Assembly (NCBI GenBank): GCA_039029535.1
Contig: JBCCFW010000043.1
Span: 1 to 45,704, forward strand
Length of the DNA: 45,704 nucleotides
Direction of reading: 5' to 3'
DNA from: JBCCFW01 sp039029535
Lineage (GTDB): Bacteria; Acidobacteriota; JBCCFW01
Below are positions 1-8,709 of the stretch, piece after piece. The translations under genes were made by a program, and so were the position numbers. Below the pieces are notes generated by a model that was given only the letters and a program-made list of their open reading frames with translations, was not told where the DNA came from and did no database searches. Positions within the stretch are counted from its first letter, which is position 1; every line of letters begins with the position of its first letter.

Positions 1-22
1 GAGGCGGGCAGCCCGTGCTGGC

Positions 23-53
23 GGCCGCGGGAACGCGCCCCTGGGCCGCGGCC
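23..53. other. GC-rich inverted repeat downstream of the first gene
   Basis: An 8-bp perfect inverted repeat (ggccgcgg at 23-30, ccgcggcc at 46-53) with a 15-nt loop lies 27 bp beyond the stop codon of the minus-strand gene that ends at 80. It could be a transcription terminator for that gene, but no T-tract follows it on the minus strand and both arms are simple GC runs that arise easily in this composition. The remaining bases of 1-79 show nothing recognisable. Confidence 0.2.
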
Positions 54-79
54 CTGGGACGCGAGCCTTGGTCTTCGAC

Positions 80-3000
80 CTACTCGAAGGTGAGCGGGAC
101 CGGGCCGTGGAGGATGAAGGGCTCGGGCACGGCGGGTGGCGCGGCAGTGGGGTTCTCGTTCGACACGGCGAAGAACACCCGGTTGTGCTGAGCCGGATCG
201 AGCGGACCAGGAGGAGGCGAGCCCGCGGCGAAGTCACCGTGGAACGCCGTTGCCACCCCCGGTGCGGCGAACCAGCCCGCGGCCATGGCATAGGTGACCC
301 GCGGTCCGAAGGTCGCCGCGGTCTCCCAGTAGGTCGTCGTGCCGTCGGTGACCGGGTGCAGGTCGAGAGTGGTGCCGGCATCCCAGCTCGTCGGCGTCGG
401 CGGACCGGAGGTCGACCACGAGGTCGGCAGGAAGATCGTCAGCTTGGCACCCGGACTCAGTCCGTCACCCTCGACCCGGAAGCGGCGCGGCGCCTCGTGA
501 TAGGGCACGGTGAGCCCCGTCGGCAAGATGCCTCCGGCGGCATCCAGGGCGTTCTGCAGGTCGGCGAGACCATCGACGGTGCGCGGAGAGGGGGCCGACT
601 TCTGCCAGTTGAAGCTCGCGCCCAGGTTGCCCGTGAACGACGTGATGTCCGTGAAGGGGTCGGGCACGACCAACGAGATCGAGGAAATCGACATCGGCGC
701 ATCGTTGCCCTGGACCACGGCCTGACCACCGGGTGATGCGATCCGACGTCCGTCACCGATCGGGACGGCCTGCACGGTGATCCGCTCGCCTGCGACTAGT
801 GGCACGAGGAGGGGATTGCTACCGACGAAGGTATAGAGGGGCGAGCTGGGCTGGGGCTGGGGCTGGGTCGGATCGACGAAGCCCCCCACCACGACGTCCC
901 AGTACAGGCTCTCAGCGGTGCCACCGACGACACGCTCGACGACGATGTCGACGTTGGCCCGCTCGACCTGCGACACCGCGAAGACCTGGAGGAAGTTGCT
1001 CCAAGCGGTGACCTCGGTCGTACCGGGAAGCAAGCCATCTTCCAAGGTAACGCACATCCCGACCATCGGAGCGATGCCGGTGTCGAACTCGCGGCTGAAG
1101 AGGATGAGGTCGATGATGTCTACCGGGTTCGGAGGCGGCGGCACGACGATGGCGGGGTTGAACTGATCGAGGATCAAGCGGTTGACCGTCGTCAGTGAGC
1201 TGTCGTGGAAGAGGCCGTGCGGCGCCACGGGCTGACCGGCACCCAGGTTCGTGCCAGCCGTGAGCAACGGCTCGAAGGTCGACTCGCGTGCCCGCAGCCC
1301 CCGGAGCTGTGCGGTCTTGATGACGTTGGGACCTCTTCTCTCGGAGAGCAGGCCGTTCGTGCCCGACGGCAGGGCGTGGCAGTGCATGCACGAGCGTCCC
1401 GCGGTCTCCTCGCCGATGAAAACCGGATTGGGACCACCGGCCGACGTGCCCGCCGAGGGGTCCGGCGGAGTGTCGAGCGACATCTCGTGGAAGAGCTTGA
1501 GACCGCGGAGCGCGCCCGTGCCGTCGTGGAGGTTCCCCGGCGTGCCGGGATGACCGCTGTAGATGCGGTCGGGCGGCTGCTCGGGATTGGGTGGATACAT
1601 GATCGTGAACGCGAAGTCGCGGAACTCTCGCATCAGGTCGTCCATCTCGCTCGATGACGAAGCGAGCGGACGACCGAGGAGGGCATCGAAGGCCGGCCCG
1701 AACTCGAGGAAGGTCCGACGGACACCACGCCAGTAGAAGGGCCGCGTCGACAGCAGGGGGTGAGCGTCACCGTCGTCCCAGCGGATCGCCGGGCTCGTGC
1801 GCAGGCCCTGCAAGGTCTGGGAGACCATGGGTCCGCGGTTCTCGCGCATGAGCGAGTTGTCGAAGCTGCCGCCCGGAGTGATGTCGATCCCGTCAGCGAG
1901 CTCGGGCGGGACCGGCAAGGTCGGCTCGGGTGCCGACTCGTCACCGGTATCCAGCTCCCAGGCCAGGCCGTCGGTCTTTCCATCGAGGTGACACGAGGCA
2001 CAGGACACGGTGCTGAAGTCACCGTCCATGTCGGAGCCGTTGTCGGAGAGTCGAGCGTCGTAGAACAGTGCCTGTCCGTCGCGATGTTCCTGCGGGAAAG
2101 GGTCGGGTAGCGGGATGGGCGACTGCAGCGTGGTCAGGCCCGGGTTGGTCACGTCGAGGACACGGACCTGGGCATCCAGCCGACAAGCCACGTAGAGCTT
2201 GAGCTGACTGCCGAGCTCGACGAGCGCGAAGGATCGAGGGCCGACCATCGAGTAGCCGGGCTCCGGCACGAGATCGCGAGTCGTCACCGACCAGGTTGCG
2301 ATGTTGGCCGGATTCGAGCCACGAACGAGCTCGACGACGCGGTCGGTCGAGAACGACGCGACGAAAGCTCGCTGCACCACCCCGGCACCATCCTCGACCA
2401 GCGCGATGTCCGTCGGCATCGAGACGGTCTGCGTCCGCGCGACGTTGGCGTTCAGGTCGCGATCGAAGAAGAGCGGCGGTGAGTCGTTGAGAGCCCAGAC
2501 GTGGCTCTCAACGAACCCGGTCGCAGCCACCCGGAGCGCCGGCTCGCCTTGAATGTCGTTGCGGGCATCGTTGCCGACGACGTAGATCGTGCCGTCGGAG
2601 GAGATCCTCATCCCGAGATGAGACGAGCCGAGGAGCTCGCTCACCGGCACGAGCCCGGCGGCGAAATCCCAGCGGAGCAGCTCGAAGCCGTTGGCGAGCG
2701 CGCCGCTGGCCGCCCGGCTGCGCCCGAAGAGGTTGAGGATGTAGGCGAAGCCACCCTGGATCTCGAGACGATAGGGATACTTCATGACCCGCAAGCTCGG
2801 ATCGACGACAGTGACCTCATCGAGGAGCCCCAGGCTGTCGGGATCGACCCTGATGAGCCGGCTCGACGAGCCGAGCGTCACCCACAGCTCCGGGGCAGAG
2901 CCGCTCGGGCGACGGAACGCGAGGTCGGTCGGCTCGTCGCCGACGCCCATGGTGCGCAGGACCGTGCCGGGCGTGGCCGCATCGGCCAGCTCGATGATGG

Positions 3001-3319
3001 TGATCGAGTCACCGAGCAGGTTGGCCGTGTAGAGACGTGAGGTCGGCGCATCGAACTTCACGCTGACCGGCCCGAGACCGACCGGGATCCGTTGTGCCAC
3101 CTGATCGGTGACGGCGTCGATGAGGGTGACCGAGTTGTCCTCCGGGTTGCAGGCAGCCACGAAGGTCCGCGAGCCCACCGGCGCGACGGTCACCCCATGG
3201 ACCATCGGGAGCTCGAAGTTGGTGAAGCCCCCCTGGGCGCGAACGGAGTCCGGTCGCACGACGAACAGGGCAAGGAGAACGAGAAGGTTCCAGAGAACGC
3301 AGCCGGGCACACGTCGCAT
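80..3319 (-). CDS. Exported YVTN beta-propeller / di-heme cytochrome c peroxidase-like protein
   Basis: A protein of about 1079 residues, probably periplasmic or surface-exposed. The start at 3319 is chosen because a strong Shine-Dalgarno (AGGAGG, 6 nt spacing) precedes it and it opens directly into a signal peptide (hydrophobic residues about 9-20, cleavage near SVRA-QG at 28). Residues about 30-400 look like a YVTN/NHL-type propeller (for example NSVTLIDAVT, DSITIIELAD). Two heme c attachment motifs follow: CASCH at about 440-444 and CMHCH at about 644-648, spaced as in the MauG/cytochrome c peroxidase family. The last 300 residues are less conserved and may be Ig-like or lectin-like. Electron transfer or peroxidase activity is inferred from the family; no substrate is visible. 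An upstream in-frame ATG at 3436 would overlap lhr and lacks a signal peptide, so I reject it. The gene at 11263 shares this architecture. Confidence 0.85.
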   Translation of the reverse strand: MRRVPGCVLWNLLVLLALFVVRPDSVRAQGGFTNFELPMVHGVTVAPVGSRTFVAACNPEDNSVTLIDAVTDQVAQRIPVGLGPVSVKFDAPTSRLYTANLLGDSITIIELADAATPGTVLRTMGVGDEPTDLAFRRPSGSAPELWVTLGSSSRLIRVDPDSLGLLDEVTVVDPSLRVMKYPYRLEIQGGFAYILNLFGRSRAASGALANGFELLRWDFAAGLVPVSELLGSSHLGMRISSDGTIYVVGNDARNDIQGEPALRVAATGFVESHVWALNDSPPLFFDRDLNANVARTQTVSMPTDIALVEDGAGVVQRAFVASFSTDRVVELVRGSNPANIATWSVTTRDLVPEPGYSMVGPRSFALVELGSQLKLYVACRLDAQVRVLDVTNPGLTTLQSPIPLPDPFPQEHRDGQALFYDARLSDNGSDMDGDFSTVSCASCHLDGKTDGLAWELDTGDESAPEPTLPVPPELADGIDITPGGSFDNSLMRENRGPMVSQTLQGLRTSPAIRWDDGDAHPLLSTRPFYWRGVRRTFLEFGPAFDALLGRPLASSSSEMDDLMREFRDFAFTIMYPPNPEQPPDRIYSGHPGTPGNLHDGTGALRGLKLFHEMSLDTPPDPSAGTSAGGPNPVFIGEETAGRSCMHCHALPSGTNGLLSERRGPNVIKTAQLRGLRARESTFEPLLTAGTNLGAGQPVAPHGLFHDSSLTTVNRLILDQFNPAIVVPPPPNPVDIIDLILFSREFDTGIAPMVGMCVTLEDGLLPGTTEVTAWSNFLQVFAVSQVERANVDIVVERVVGGTAESLYWDVVVGGFVDPTQPQPQPSSPLYTFVGSNPLLVPLVAGERITVQAVPIGDGRRIASPGGQAVVQGNDAPMSISSISLVVPDPFTDITSFTGNLGASFNWQKSAPSPRTVDGLADLQNALDAAGGILPTGLTVPYHEAPRRFRVEGDGLSPGAKLTIFLPTSWSTSGPPTPTSWDAGTTLDLHPVTDGTTTYWETAATFGPRVTYAMAAGWFAAPGVATAFHGDFAAGSPPPGPLDPAQHNRVFFAVSNENPTAAPPAVPEPFILHGPVPLTFE

Positions 3320-3394
3320 GTCGACCTCCTGAGCGTGGTGAGCCCCGACCGTAGCGGCCTCTTCCGAGTCGCCCCAGGCTCCCCCCTCCCCCTC

Positions 3395-3423
3395 TTGCGT
3401 TCCCACAACTTTCGCTCTACATT
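3395..3423 (+). promoter_or_regulatory. Candidate sigma-70-like promoter of lhr
   Basis: TTGCGT (3395-3400), an exact 17-bp spacer, then TACATT (3418-3423). The ATG of lhr begins only 6 nt after the -10-like hexamer and no Shine-Dalgarno precedes it. Transcription from this site would therefore give a leaderless mRNA. The same TTGnnn-N17-TACnTT layout occurs at 11164-11192 and 21751-21779. The hexamers match the E. coli consensus only partly, so this rests on spacing, position and recurrence. Confidence 0.4.
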
Positions 3424-3428
3424 CGCCC

Positions 3429-6400
3429 ATGTCCACGTCGGCGGGGAGCGCTCTCTCCCTCTTCCATCCCGCGGTCGCATCCTGGTTCTCGAGCCGCTTC
3501 GACAGCGGCCCGACCCCCGCGCAGGAACGCGCCTGGCCGGCGCTTCGGCAGGGCCGTCACGTGCTGGTGGCCGCCCCCACCGGCTCGGGCAAGACACTCG
3601 CCGCCTTCCTCGCTTCTCTCGACGAGCTCGTGCGCGAGGGCCTCGAGCACGGTGAGCTGCCCGCTCAGCTCCGCGTGCTGTACGTCTCTCCGTTGAAGGC
3701 CCTCGGCAACGACATCGAGAAGAACCTGCAAGAGCCCCTCGCGGGGATCGAGCAGCGGCTCATCGAGAGCGGGCAGCGCGGCGTGGGCATCCGCACCGCC
3801 GTGCGCTCCGGCGACACCACCGCGAGCGCCCGAGCGCAGATGGTCAAGCGACCACCGCACGTGCTGGTGACCACGCCCGAGTCGCTCTACATCCTGCTCA
3901 CCAGCAAGTCGGGCCGGAGCATGCTCCGCTCGGTTCGCACGGTCATCATCGACGAGATCCACGCCGTCTTGCAGGACAAGCGCGGACCTCACCTCGCCCT
4001 CTCGCTCGAGCGTCTCGCCGAGGCCTGCCCCAGGCCGCCGCTGCGCATCGGGTTGTCGGCAACCCAGTCCCCAATCTCGGAGGTGGCCCACTTCCTCGTC
4101 GGTCGCAAGCACGAGCCCGAGGAGTCCGTCGAGACCGAGACGACCACCAGCGAGGAAGACGGCGCCACGCCGCCCCCGGACTGCGAGGTCGTCGACCTCG
4201 GCCATCGGCGCCGGCTCGACCTCGCGCTCGAGCTTCCCGGCTCACCTCTCGACGCCGTCACTTCCGCCGATCAATGGGAGGAGATCGTCGGACGGCTCTC
4301 GGCGCTGGTCGAGGAGCACTGCACCACCCTCGTCTTCGTCAACACGCGTCGACTCACCGAGCGTCTCGCGCGTCATCTCTCGGAGAAGATCGGCGACGAG
4401 CTGGTCGGTGCCCACCACGGCAGCCTCTCGAAGGACCGCCGGCTCGAAGCGGAGGACAAGCTCCGAAGCGGTCAGTACCGAGTGCTGGTCGCGACGGCCT
4501 CGCTCGAGCTCGGCATCGACATCGGTGACATCGATCTCGTCTGCCAGGTCGGCTCCACCCGCGCCATCGCCACCTTCCTCCAGCGCATCGGTCGTGCCGG
4601 TCACGTCGTGGGCGGTGTCTCCAAGGGCCGGCTCTTCCCCCTCACCCGGGACGAGCTCGTCGAGTGCGTGGCCCTTCTCGACTGCGTGGACCGCGGCGAG
4701 CTCGATCGCATCGTCGATCGTCCGCGTCCGCTCGACGTGTTGGCTCAGCAGGTCGTGGCCGAGGTCAGCGAGGACGGCCGCTCAGTCGACGACGTCTTCG
4801 CGCTGGTCAAGCGAGCCTGGCCCTACCGCGACCTCACCCGCGAGAGCTTCGACGAGGTCGTGACCATGCTCGCGGAGGGCTTCGCGTCCTCGCGAGGTCG
4901 CAAGGGCGCCCTCCTCCATCACGACGCGGTGCAGGGCAAGATCCGCGGCCGACGCGGCGCGAAGCTCACCGCCGTCACCTCCGGCGGCGCCATCCCCGAC
5001 CGTGCCGACTACGACGTGTTGCTCGAGCCCGAGGGCATCCGCATCGGGAGCGTCGACGAGGACTTCGCCGTCGAGAGCCTCGCCGGTGACGTCTTCCAGC
5101 TCGGCAACAAGTCGTGGCAGATCCTCCGCGTGACGCGGGGTCAGGTCCGGGTCGCCGACGCGGAAGGCCAACCGCCGAACATCCCCTTCTGGTTCGGTGA
5201 GGCCCCGGCACGCACCGACGAGCTGTCGCAGGCGGTCTCCCGTCTTCGTGCGAGCTTCGATCAGGCCGAAGGCGAAGGGCGTGGCCGAGGCTGGCTGGAA
5301 GACCTCCCCAACATCGATCCGGTCTCCGTGCGGCAGCTCCACGACTACCTCGCCGAGTCGCGCACGGCGCTGGGCGGCTTGCCCACTCAGGACCGCATCG
5401 TCGCCGAGCGCTTCTTCGACGAGTCCGGCGGCATGCAGCTCGTCATCCACTCGCCCTTCGGTGCGCGGATCAACCGGGGCTGGGGACTCTCGCTTCGCAA
5501 GCGCTTCTGCCGGAAGTTCAACTTCGAGCTCCAGGCGGCGGCCACCGAGAACGCGCTGCTGCTGTCGCTGCCCTCCTCTTACTCGTTCCCACTGGAAGAG
5601 GTCTTCGGCTATCTCCGGCCGGAGGGTCTCCGCGACCTGCTCATCCAGGCGCTGCTCGACGCGCCGATGTTCGCCACGCGATTCCGCTGGAACGCCGGAC
5701 GCAGCCTCGCCATCCCCCGCTTCCGTGGCGGCAAGCGCATGGCACCGCAGATCCTCCGCATGGAGGCCGAGGACCTCATCGCGACGGTCTTCCCCGACCA
5801 GCAGGCCTGCCTCGAGAACATCGCCGGCGATCGTGAAGTGCCGGACCATCCGCTGGTCGACGAGACCCTGCGCGACTGCCTCGAAGAGGCGATGGACATC
5901 GACGGCCTGGTCTCGCTCATCGGTCGGGTGACGACCGGGCAGGTCGAGCTCGTCGCGCACGACCTCCCCGAGCCGTCCCCGCTCGCCGACGAGATCATCA
6001 CGGCCCGCCCCTACGCCTTCCTCGACGACGCCCCTCTCGAAGAGCGACGGACCCTCGCCGTCCGCCGACGCAGCCGCGGCGCCGGCAAGACCCAGCCCGA
6101 TCCCGAGGGGGTCATGGATCCCCAGGCCGTCGCCGAGGTGAAGTCGCAGGCCTGGCCGCGGGTCCGCGATCACGACGAGTTTCACGACGCGTTGCTCGTG
6201 CTGTCGTTCCTCACCAGCGAGGAGGCCGACGACCTCGACGTCGGTGCGCCGGGCGATGGTCGACATCTCGCCCGCCTCGTTCGCGAGGGTCGCGCCACCT
6301 GGCTGACCCCACCCGGACGTCAGCGCCTGGCCATCGCCACCGAGCGCCTTCAGCTCTACCGCAAGCTCTGGCCCGAGATCGTCACGGAGCCGCCGGTCGA

Positions 6401-7841
6401 GCCGCTGGCGACCGAGGCGGTGCCGGAGTCAGAAGAAGACGCCCTCACCGAGATCCTCCGCGGCCGGATCTCGGCGCTCGGTCCCGTCGTGCCCGACGAG
6501 CTCGTCGCACCGCTCGGCGTGTCACCCGCGCTCGTGCAGGCCGCCTTGCTCCGCCTCGAGTCGGAGGGCCAGGTCCTCCGCGGGAGCTTCACCGGACGCA
6601 TCGGGGAGTGGTGCGAGCGGGGCCTGCTCGCGCGGATCCAGCGGCTCACCCTCGACACGCTCCGGCAGCAGGTCGCTCCGGTGAGCGCTGCCGACTACAT
6701 CTCGTTCCTTCCCTCCTGGCAGCACGTCAGCGATCGAGTGGTCGGACCCGATGGTCTCCGCGGCGTGCTCGGCGTGCTCGCTGGATGGGAAGCACCGGCG
6801 GCTTCCTGGGAAGACGAGCTCATCCCGTCACGGATGGAGCGTCACGACTCGTCCTGGCTCGACCTCGCCACCCTGTCGGGCGAGTTCACCTGGGGACGAC
6901 TGGTGCCGCCACGCGACGGCAACCCCGGCACCTGGCGAGCGACACCGATCACCTTCTTGCCACGTCACGAGTGGCTGGCCTGGTCGAGCCTGGCACCGAC
7001 TCCATCCGAAGAGGGCCTGTCCACGACGGCCGCCGCCGTCATGTCCTTCCTCCGTGAGAACGGCGCGTCGTTCCTCGGCGACATCGGCCACGCGCTCGGG
7101 CTACTGCCGGCCGCCACCGAGGAGGCTCTCGGACAGCTCGTGGGCTCCGGGCTGGTGACCTGCGACGGCTTCGCCGGCCTGCGGGCCTTGCTCCGCAAGA
7201 AGACGGGCACGAAGAGCGGTGGGCGTCGACCGAGACGAACCGGCGGCAGCCGCCCCCTCGACACTCCCGCCATCGCCGGACGCTGGTCGGAGCTCGCGCG
7301 GGGCGAGGCGGTCGATCGCGACGCCGCGGTCGAGCTGGTCGCCCGCAGCTTGCTACGTCGTCACGGGGTCGTGTTCCGACAGGTCCTGGAACGCGAGGCC
7401 CTGCGTCTCCCCTGGCGCGACCTGCTCTACTGTTACCGTCGTCTCGAGGCTCGTGGTGAGATCCGGGGCGGTCGCTTCGTCGATCGCTTCGTGGGTGAGC
7501 AGTTCGCCCTGTCCAGCGTCGTCGCGGGCTTGCGTCGTCGCTCTCGCACCAGCGCCGACAGCGAGCGACTCTCGATCTCAGCGGCCGACCCTCTCAATGT
7601 CCTCGGCGTGCTGACGCCCGGCAAGCGTCTCCCGGGCACCCAGGGCAACCGACTGCTCCTCCACGCTGGTCGCCCCATCGCCCGTCTCGACGGCGACGAG
7701 GTCTCGATGCTGGTGGAGATGGGCAGCGGCGAGGCCTGGGAGGCCGAGAAGAGCCTGCGTCGCGTGCTCGGTGGCCGCGAGCGCTTCCAGGCCCGCACGG
7801 GCTCGCTCCCGAGCTGGCGCGAGCGGCTGGATCGCGACTGA
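3429..7841 (+). CDS. lhr: Lhr-type large DEAD/DEAH superfamily 2 ATP-dependent helicase
   Basis: A 1470-residue protein, close to the length of full-size bacterial Lhr (about 1500 residues). It carries the SF2 helicase motifs in order: Q-motif region near Q32, Walker A APTGSGKT (49-56), motif Ia YVSPLKALGND (85-95), motif Ib TTPES, Walker B/motif II DEIH (175-178), motif III SAT (210-212), and in the second RecA domain VATASLELGIDIGD followed by the Lhr signature FLQRIGRAGH. The long C-terminal half matches the Lhr-Core and Lhr-CTD extension. Lhr proteins unwind RNA:DNA and DNA duplexes 3'-5' and are linked to DNA repair. The gene is divergent from the cytochrome gene (109 bp gap) and has no Shine-Dalgarno. 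A segment near residues 228-246 rich in Glu and Thr may be a lineage-specific linker. Confidence 0.93.
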   Translation: MSTSAGSALSLFHPAVASWFSSRFDSGPTPAQERAWPALRQGRHVLVAAPTGSGKTLAAFLASLDELVREGLEHGELPAQLRVLYVSPLKALGNDIEKNLQEPLAGIEQRLIESGQRGVGIRTAVRSGDTTASARAQMVKRPPHVLVTTPESLYILLTSKSGRSMLRSVRTVIIDEIHAVLQDKRGPHLALSLERLAEACPRPPLRIGLSATQSPISEVAHFLVGRKHEPEESVETETTTSEEDGATPPPDCEVVDLGHRRRLDLALELPGSPLDAVTSADQWEEIVGRLSALVEEHCTTLVFVNTRRLTERLARHLSEKIGDELVGAHHGSLSKDRRLEAEDKLRSGQYRVLVATASLELGIDIGDIDLVCQVGSTRAIATFLQRIGRAGHVVGGVSKGRLFPLTRDELVECVALLDCVDRGELDRIVDRPRPLDVLAQQVVAEVSEDGRSVDDVFALVKRAWPYRDLTRESFDEVVTMLAEGFASSRGRKGALLHHDAVQGKIRGRRGAKLTAVTSGGAIPDRADYDVLLEPEGIRIGSVDEDFAVESLAGDVFQLGNKSWQILRVTRGQVRVADAEGQPPNIPFWFGEAPARTDELSQAVSRLRASFDQAEGEGRGRGWLEDLPNIDPVSVRQLHDYLAESRTALGGLPTQDRIVAERFFDESGGMQLVIHSPFGARINRGWGLSLRKRFCRKFNFELQAAATENALLLSLPSSYSFPLEEVFGYLRPEGLRDLLIQALLDAPMFATRFRWNAGRSLAIPRFRGGKRMAPQILRMEAEDLIATVFPDQQACLENIAGDREVPDHPLVDETLRDCLEEAMDIDGLVSLIGRVTTGQVELVAHDLPEPSPLADEIITARPYAFLDDAPLEERRTLAVRRRSRGAGKTQPDPEGVMDPQAVAEVKSQAWPRVRDHDEFHDALLVLSFLTSEEADDLDVGAPGDGRHLARLVREGRATWLTPPGRQRLAIATERLQLYRKLWPEIVTEPPVEPLATEAVPESEEDALTEILRGRISALGPVVPDELVAPLGVSPALVQAALLRLESEGQVLRGSFTGRIGEWCERGLLARIQRLTLDTLRQQVAPVSAADYISFLPSWQHVSDRVVGPDGLRGVLGVLAGWEAPAASWEDELIPSRMERHDSSWLDLATLSGEFTWGRLVPPRDGNPGTWRATPITFLPRHEWLAWSSLAPTPSEEGLSTTAAAVMSFLRENGASFLGDIGHALGLLPAATEEALGQLVGSGLVTCDGFAGLRALLRKKTGTKSGGRRPRRTGGSRPLDTPAIAGRWSELARGEAVDRDAAVELVARSLLRRHGVVFRQVLEREALRLPWRDLLYCYRRLEARGEIRGGRFVDRFVGEQFALSSVVAGLRRRSRTSADSERLSISAADPLNVLGVLTPGKRLPGTQGNRLLLHAGRPIARLDGDEVSMLVEMGSGEAWEAEKSLRRVLGGRERFQARTGSLPSWRERLDRD

Positions 7842-8006
7842 GGCTCGCAACCCTCGGCGAAGAGCGGCGGCGCAAAGCCCAGAGAGGCGTGTCGCATGTC
7901 GAACGCTTCGCCAGGCTCGTGCTGGTCCGGGTCCGACCCCGCTGGCATGCTTCGCGCCCTCAAGCACGCAGTAGGTCGACTGACTCGACCCTCCGAGGAG
8001 AGCAAC

Positions 8007-8279
8007 ATGCCCACCAACGGCAACGGTAACGACTTTCCTGGCTGGACCGACGTGACTCCCGGTGAGTTCGACCGCTCCGGCCACAAGCTCGAAGTTCTTT
8101 CTGGCCCGCATGCCGGCGTCTACCGCCTCCGCAGCACCGTCGATGCTCGCGAAATCGCCTCGGCCTTGAACGATGGCAAGAAGCTGTACCGCAACGACGA
8201 AGACGGCAGCTTCGGCATCGCCGTCCCCGATGCCCCCGAGTTCGAGGAGAAGTACCCCAAGGACATCCTCTCGGCCTGA
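8007..8279 (+). CDS. Small paralogous protein with PGWTD-TPGEFDRSG motif (copy 1)
   Basis: A 90-residue acidic, probably cytoplasmic protein with no signal peptide or membrane segment. The ATG at 8007 follows GAGGAG with 6 nt spacing; an in-frame GTG/ATG-like start at 7896 would add residues without resemblance to the paralogue. The core PGWTDVTPGEFDRSGHK (residues about 11-27) is followed by a pattern shared with the next gene: ST-DAREI, a short gap, then FGI-VP. I recognise no named family. It lies 165 bp after lhr and 150 bp before its paralogue, each with its own ribosome binding site. No function is assigned. The strict conservation of the N-terminal motif between copies argues that it is a real, selected fold or binding element. 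Confidence 0.75.
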   Translation: MPTNGNGNDFPGWTDVTPGEFDRSGHKLEVLSGPHAGVYRLRSTVDAREIASALNDGKKLYRNDEDGSFGIAVPDAPEFEEKYPKDILSA

Positions 8280-8429
8280 CCGTTCGCAACGCGACCGGAG
8301 TGGACGGAGTCTCGATGTCCGGCTCCCAGACGGGTAGTCTCTGCGCCGAAAGCACGACGGAGCCGGTGGCTCACGCGCGCTCTCGCCAGTCAGCCATCCA
8401 ATGAACGAACCACTCCTAGGGGGAGCACC

Positions 8430-8696
8430 ATGACCGTAGCCAACATTCCGGGTTGGACCGACATCACGCCCGGCGAGTTCGATCGCTCCGGCAACAAGAT
8501 CCAGGTGATTCAGGGCCCGAAGCCCGGCACCTACACCTTCGGAAGCACCGCCGACGCTCGCGAGATCGAGCAGTCGCTCAAACAAGGCCTTCGCTACATC
8601 GAGAAGGACAGCGGCGGCGAGTTCGGCATCACCGTGCCGGGCGCGACCGAACCGAGCCAGATCCGCGAGGCCTATCCCGGTACCTACACGCCGTAG
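8430..8696 (+). CDS. Small paralogous protein with PGWTD-TPGEFDRSG motif (copy 2)
   Basis: An 88-residue protein that begins at an ATG preceded by AGGGGGAG with a short spacer. It shares with copy 1 the blocks PGWTDITPGEFDRSGNK, GP--G-Y, ST-DAREI and FGI-VP; the C-terminal tail differs (AYPGTYTP against KYPKDILSA). There is no signal peptide, no cysteine and no transmembrane segment. The two genes look like a tandem duplication that has diverged substantially, since the intergenic DNA is not obviously repeated. The gene converges on the kinase gene with a 13-bp gap. No named family is recognised and no function is proposed. Confidence 0.75.
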   Translation: MTVANIPGWTDITPGEFDRSGNKIQVIQGPKPGTYTFGSTADAREIEQSLKQGLRYIEKDSGGEFGITVPGATEPSQIREAYPGTYTP

Positions 8697-8709
8697 CTCG
8701 TATCTCGCC

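Noticed and set aside
4782..6266. 494-residue minus-strand frame opposite lhr.
   Set aside because: Shadow of lhr; no ribosome binding site or domain, and biased composition.
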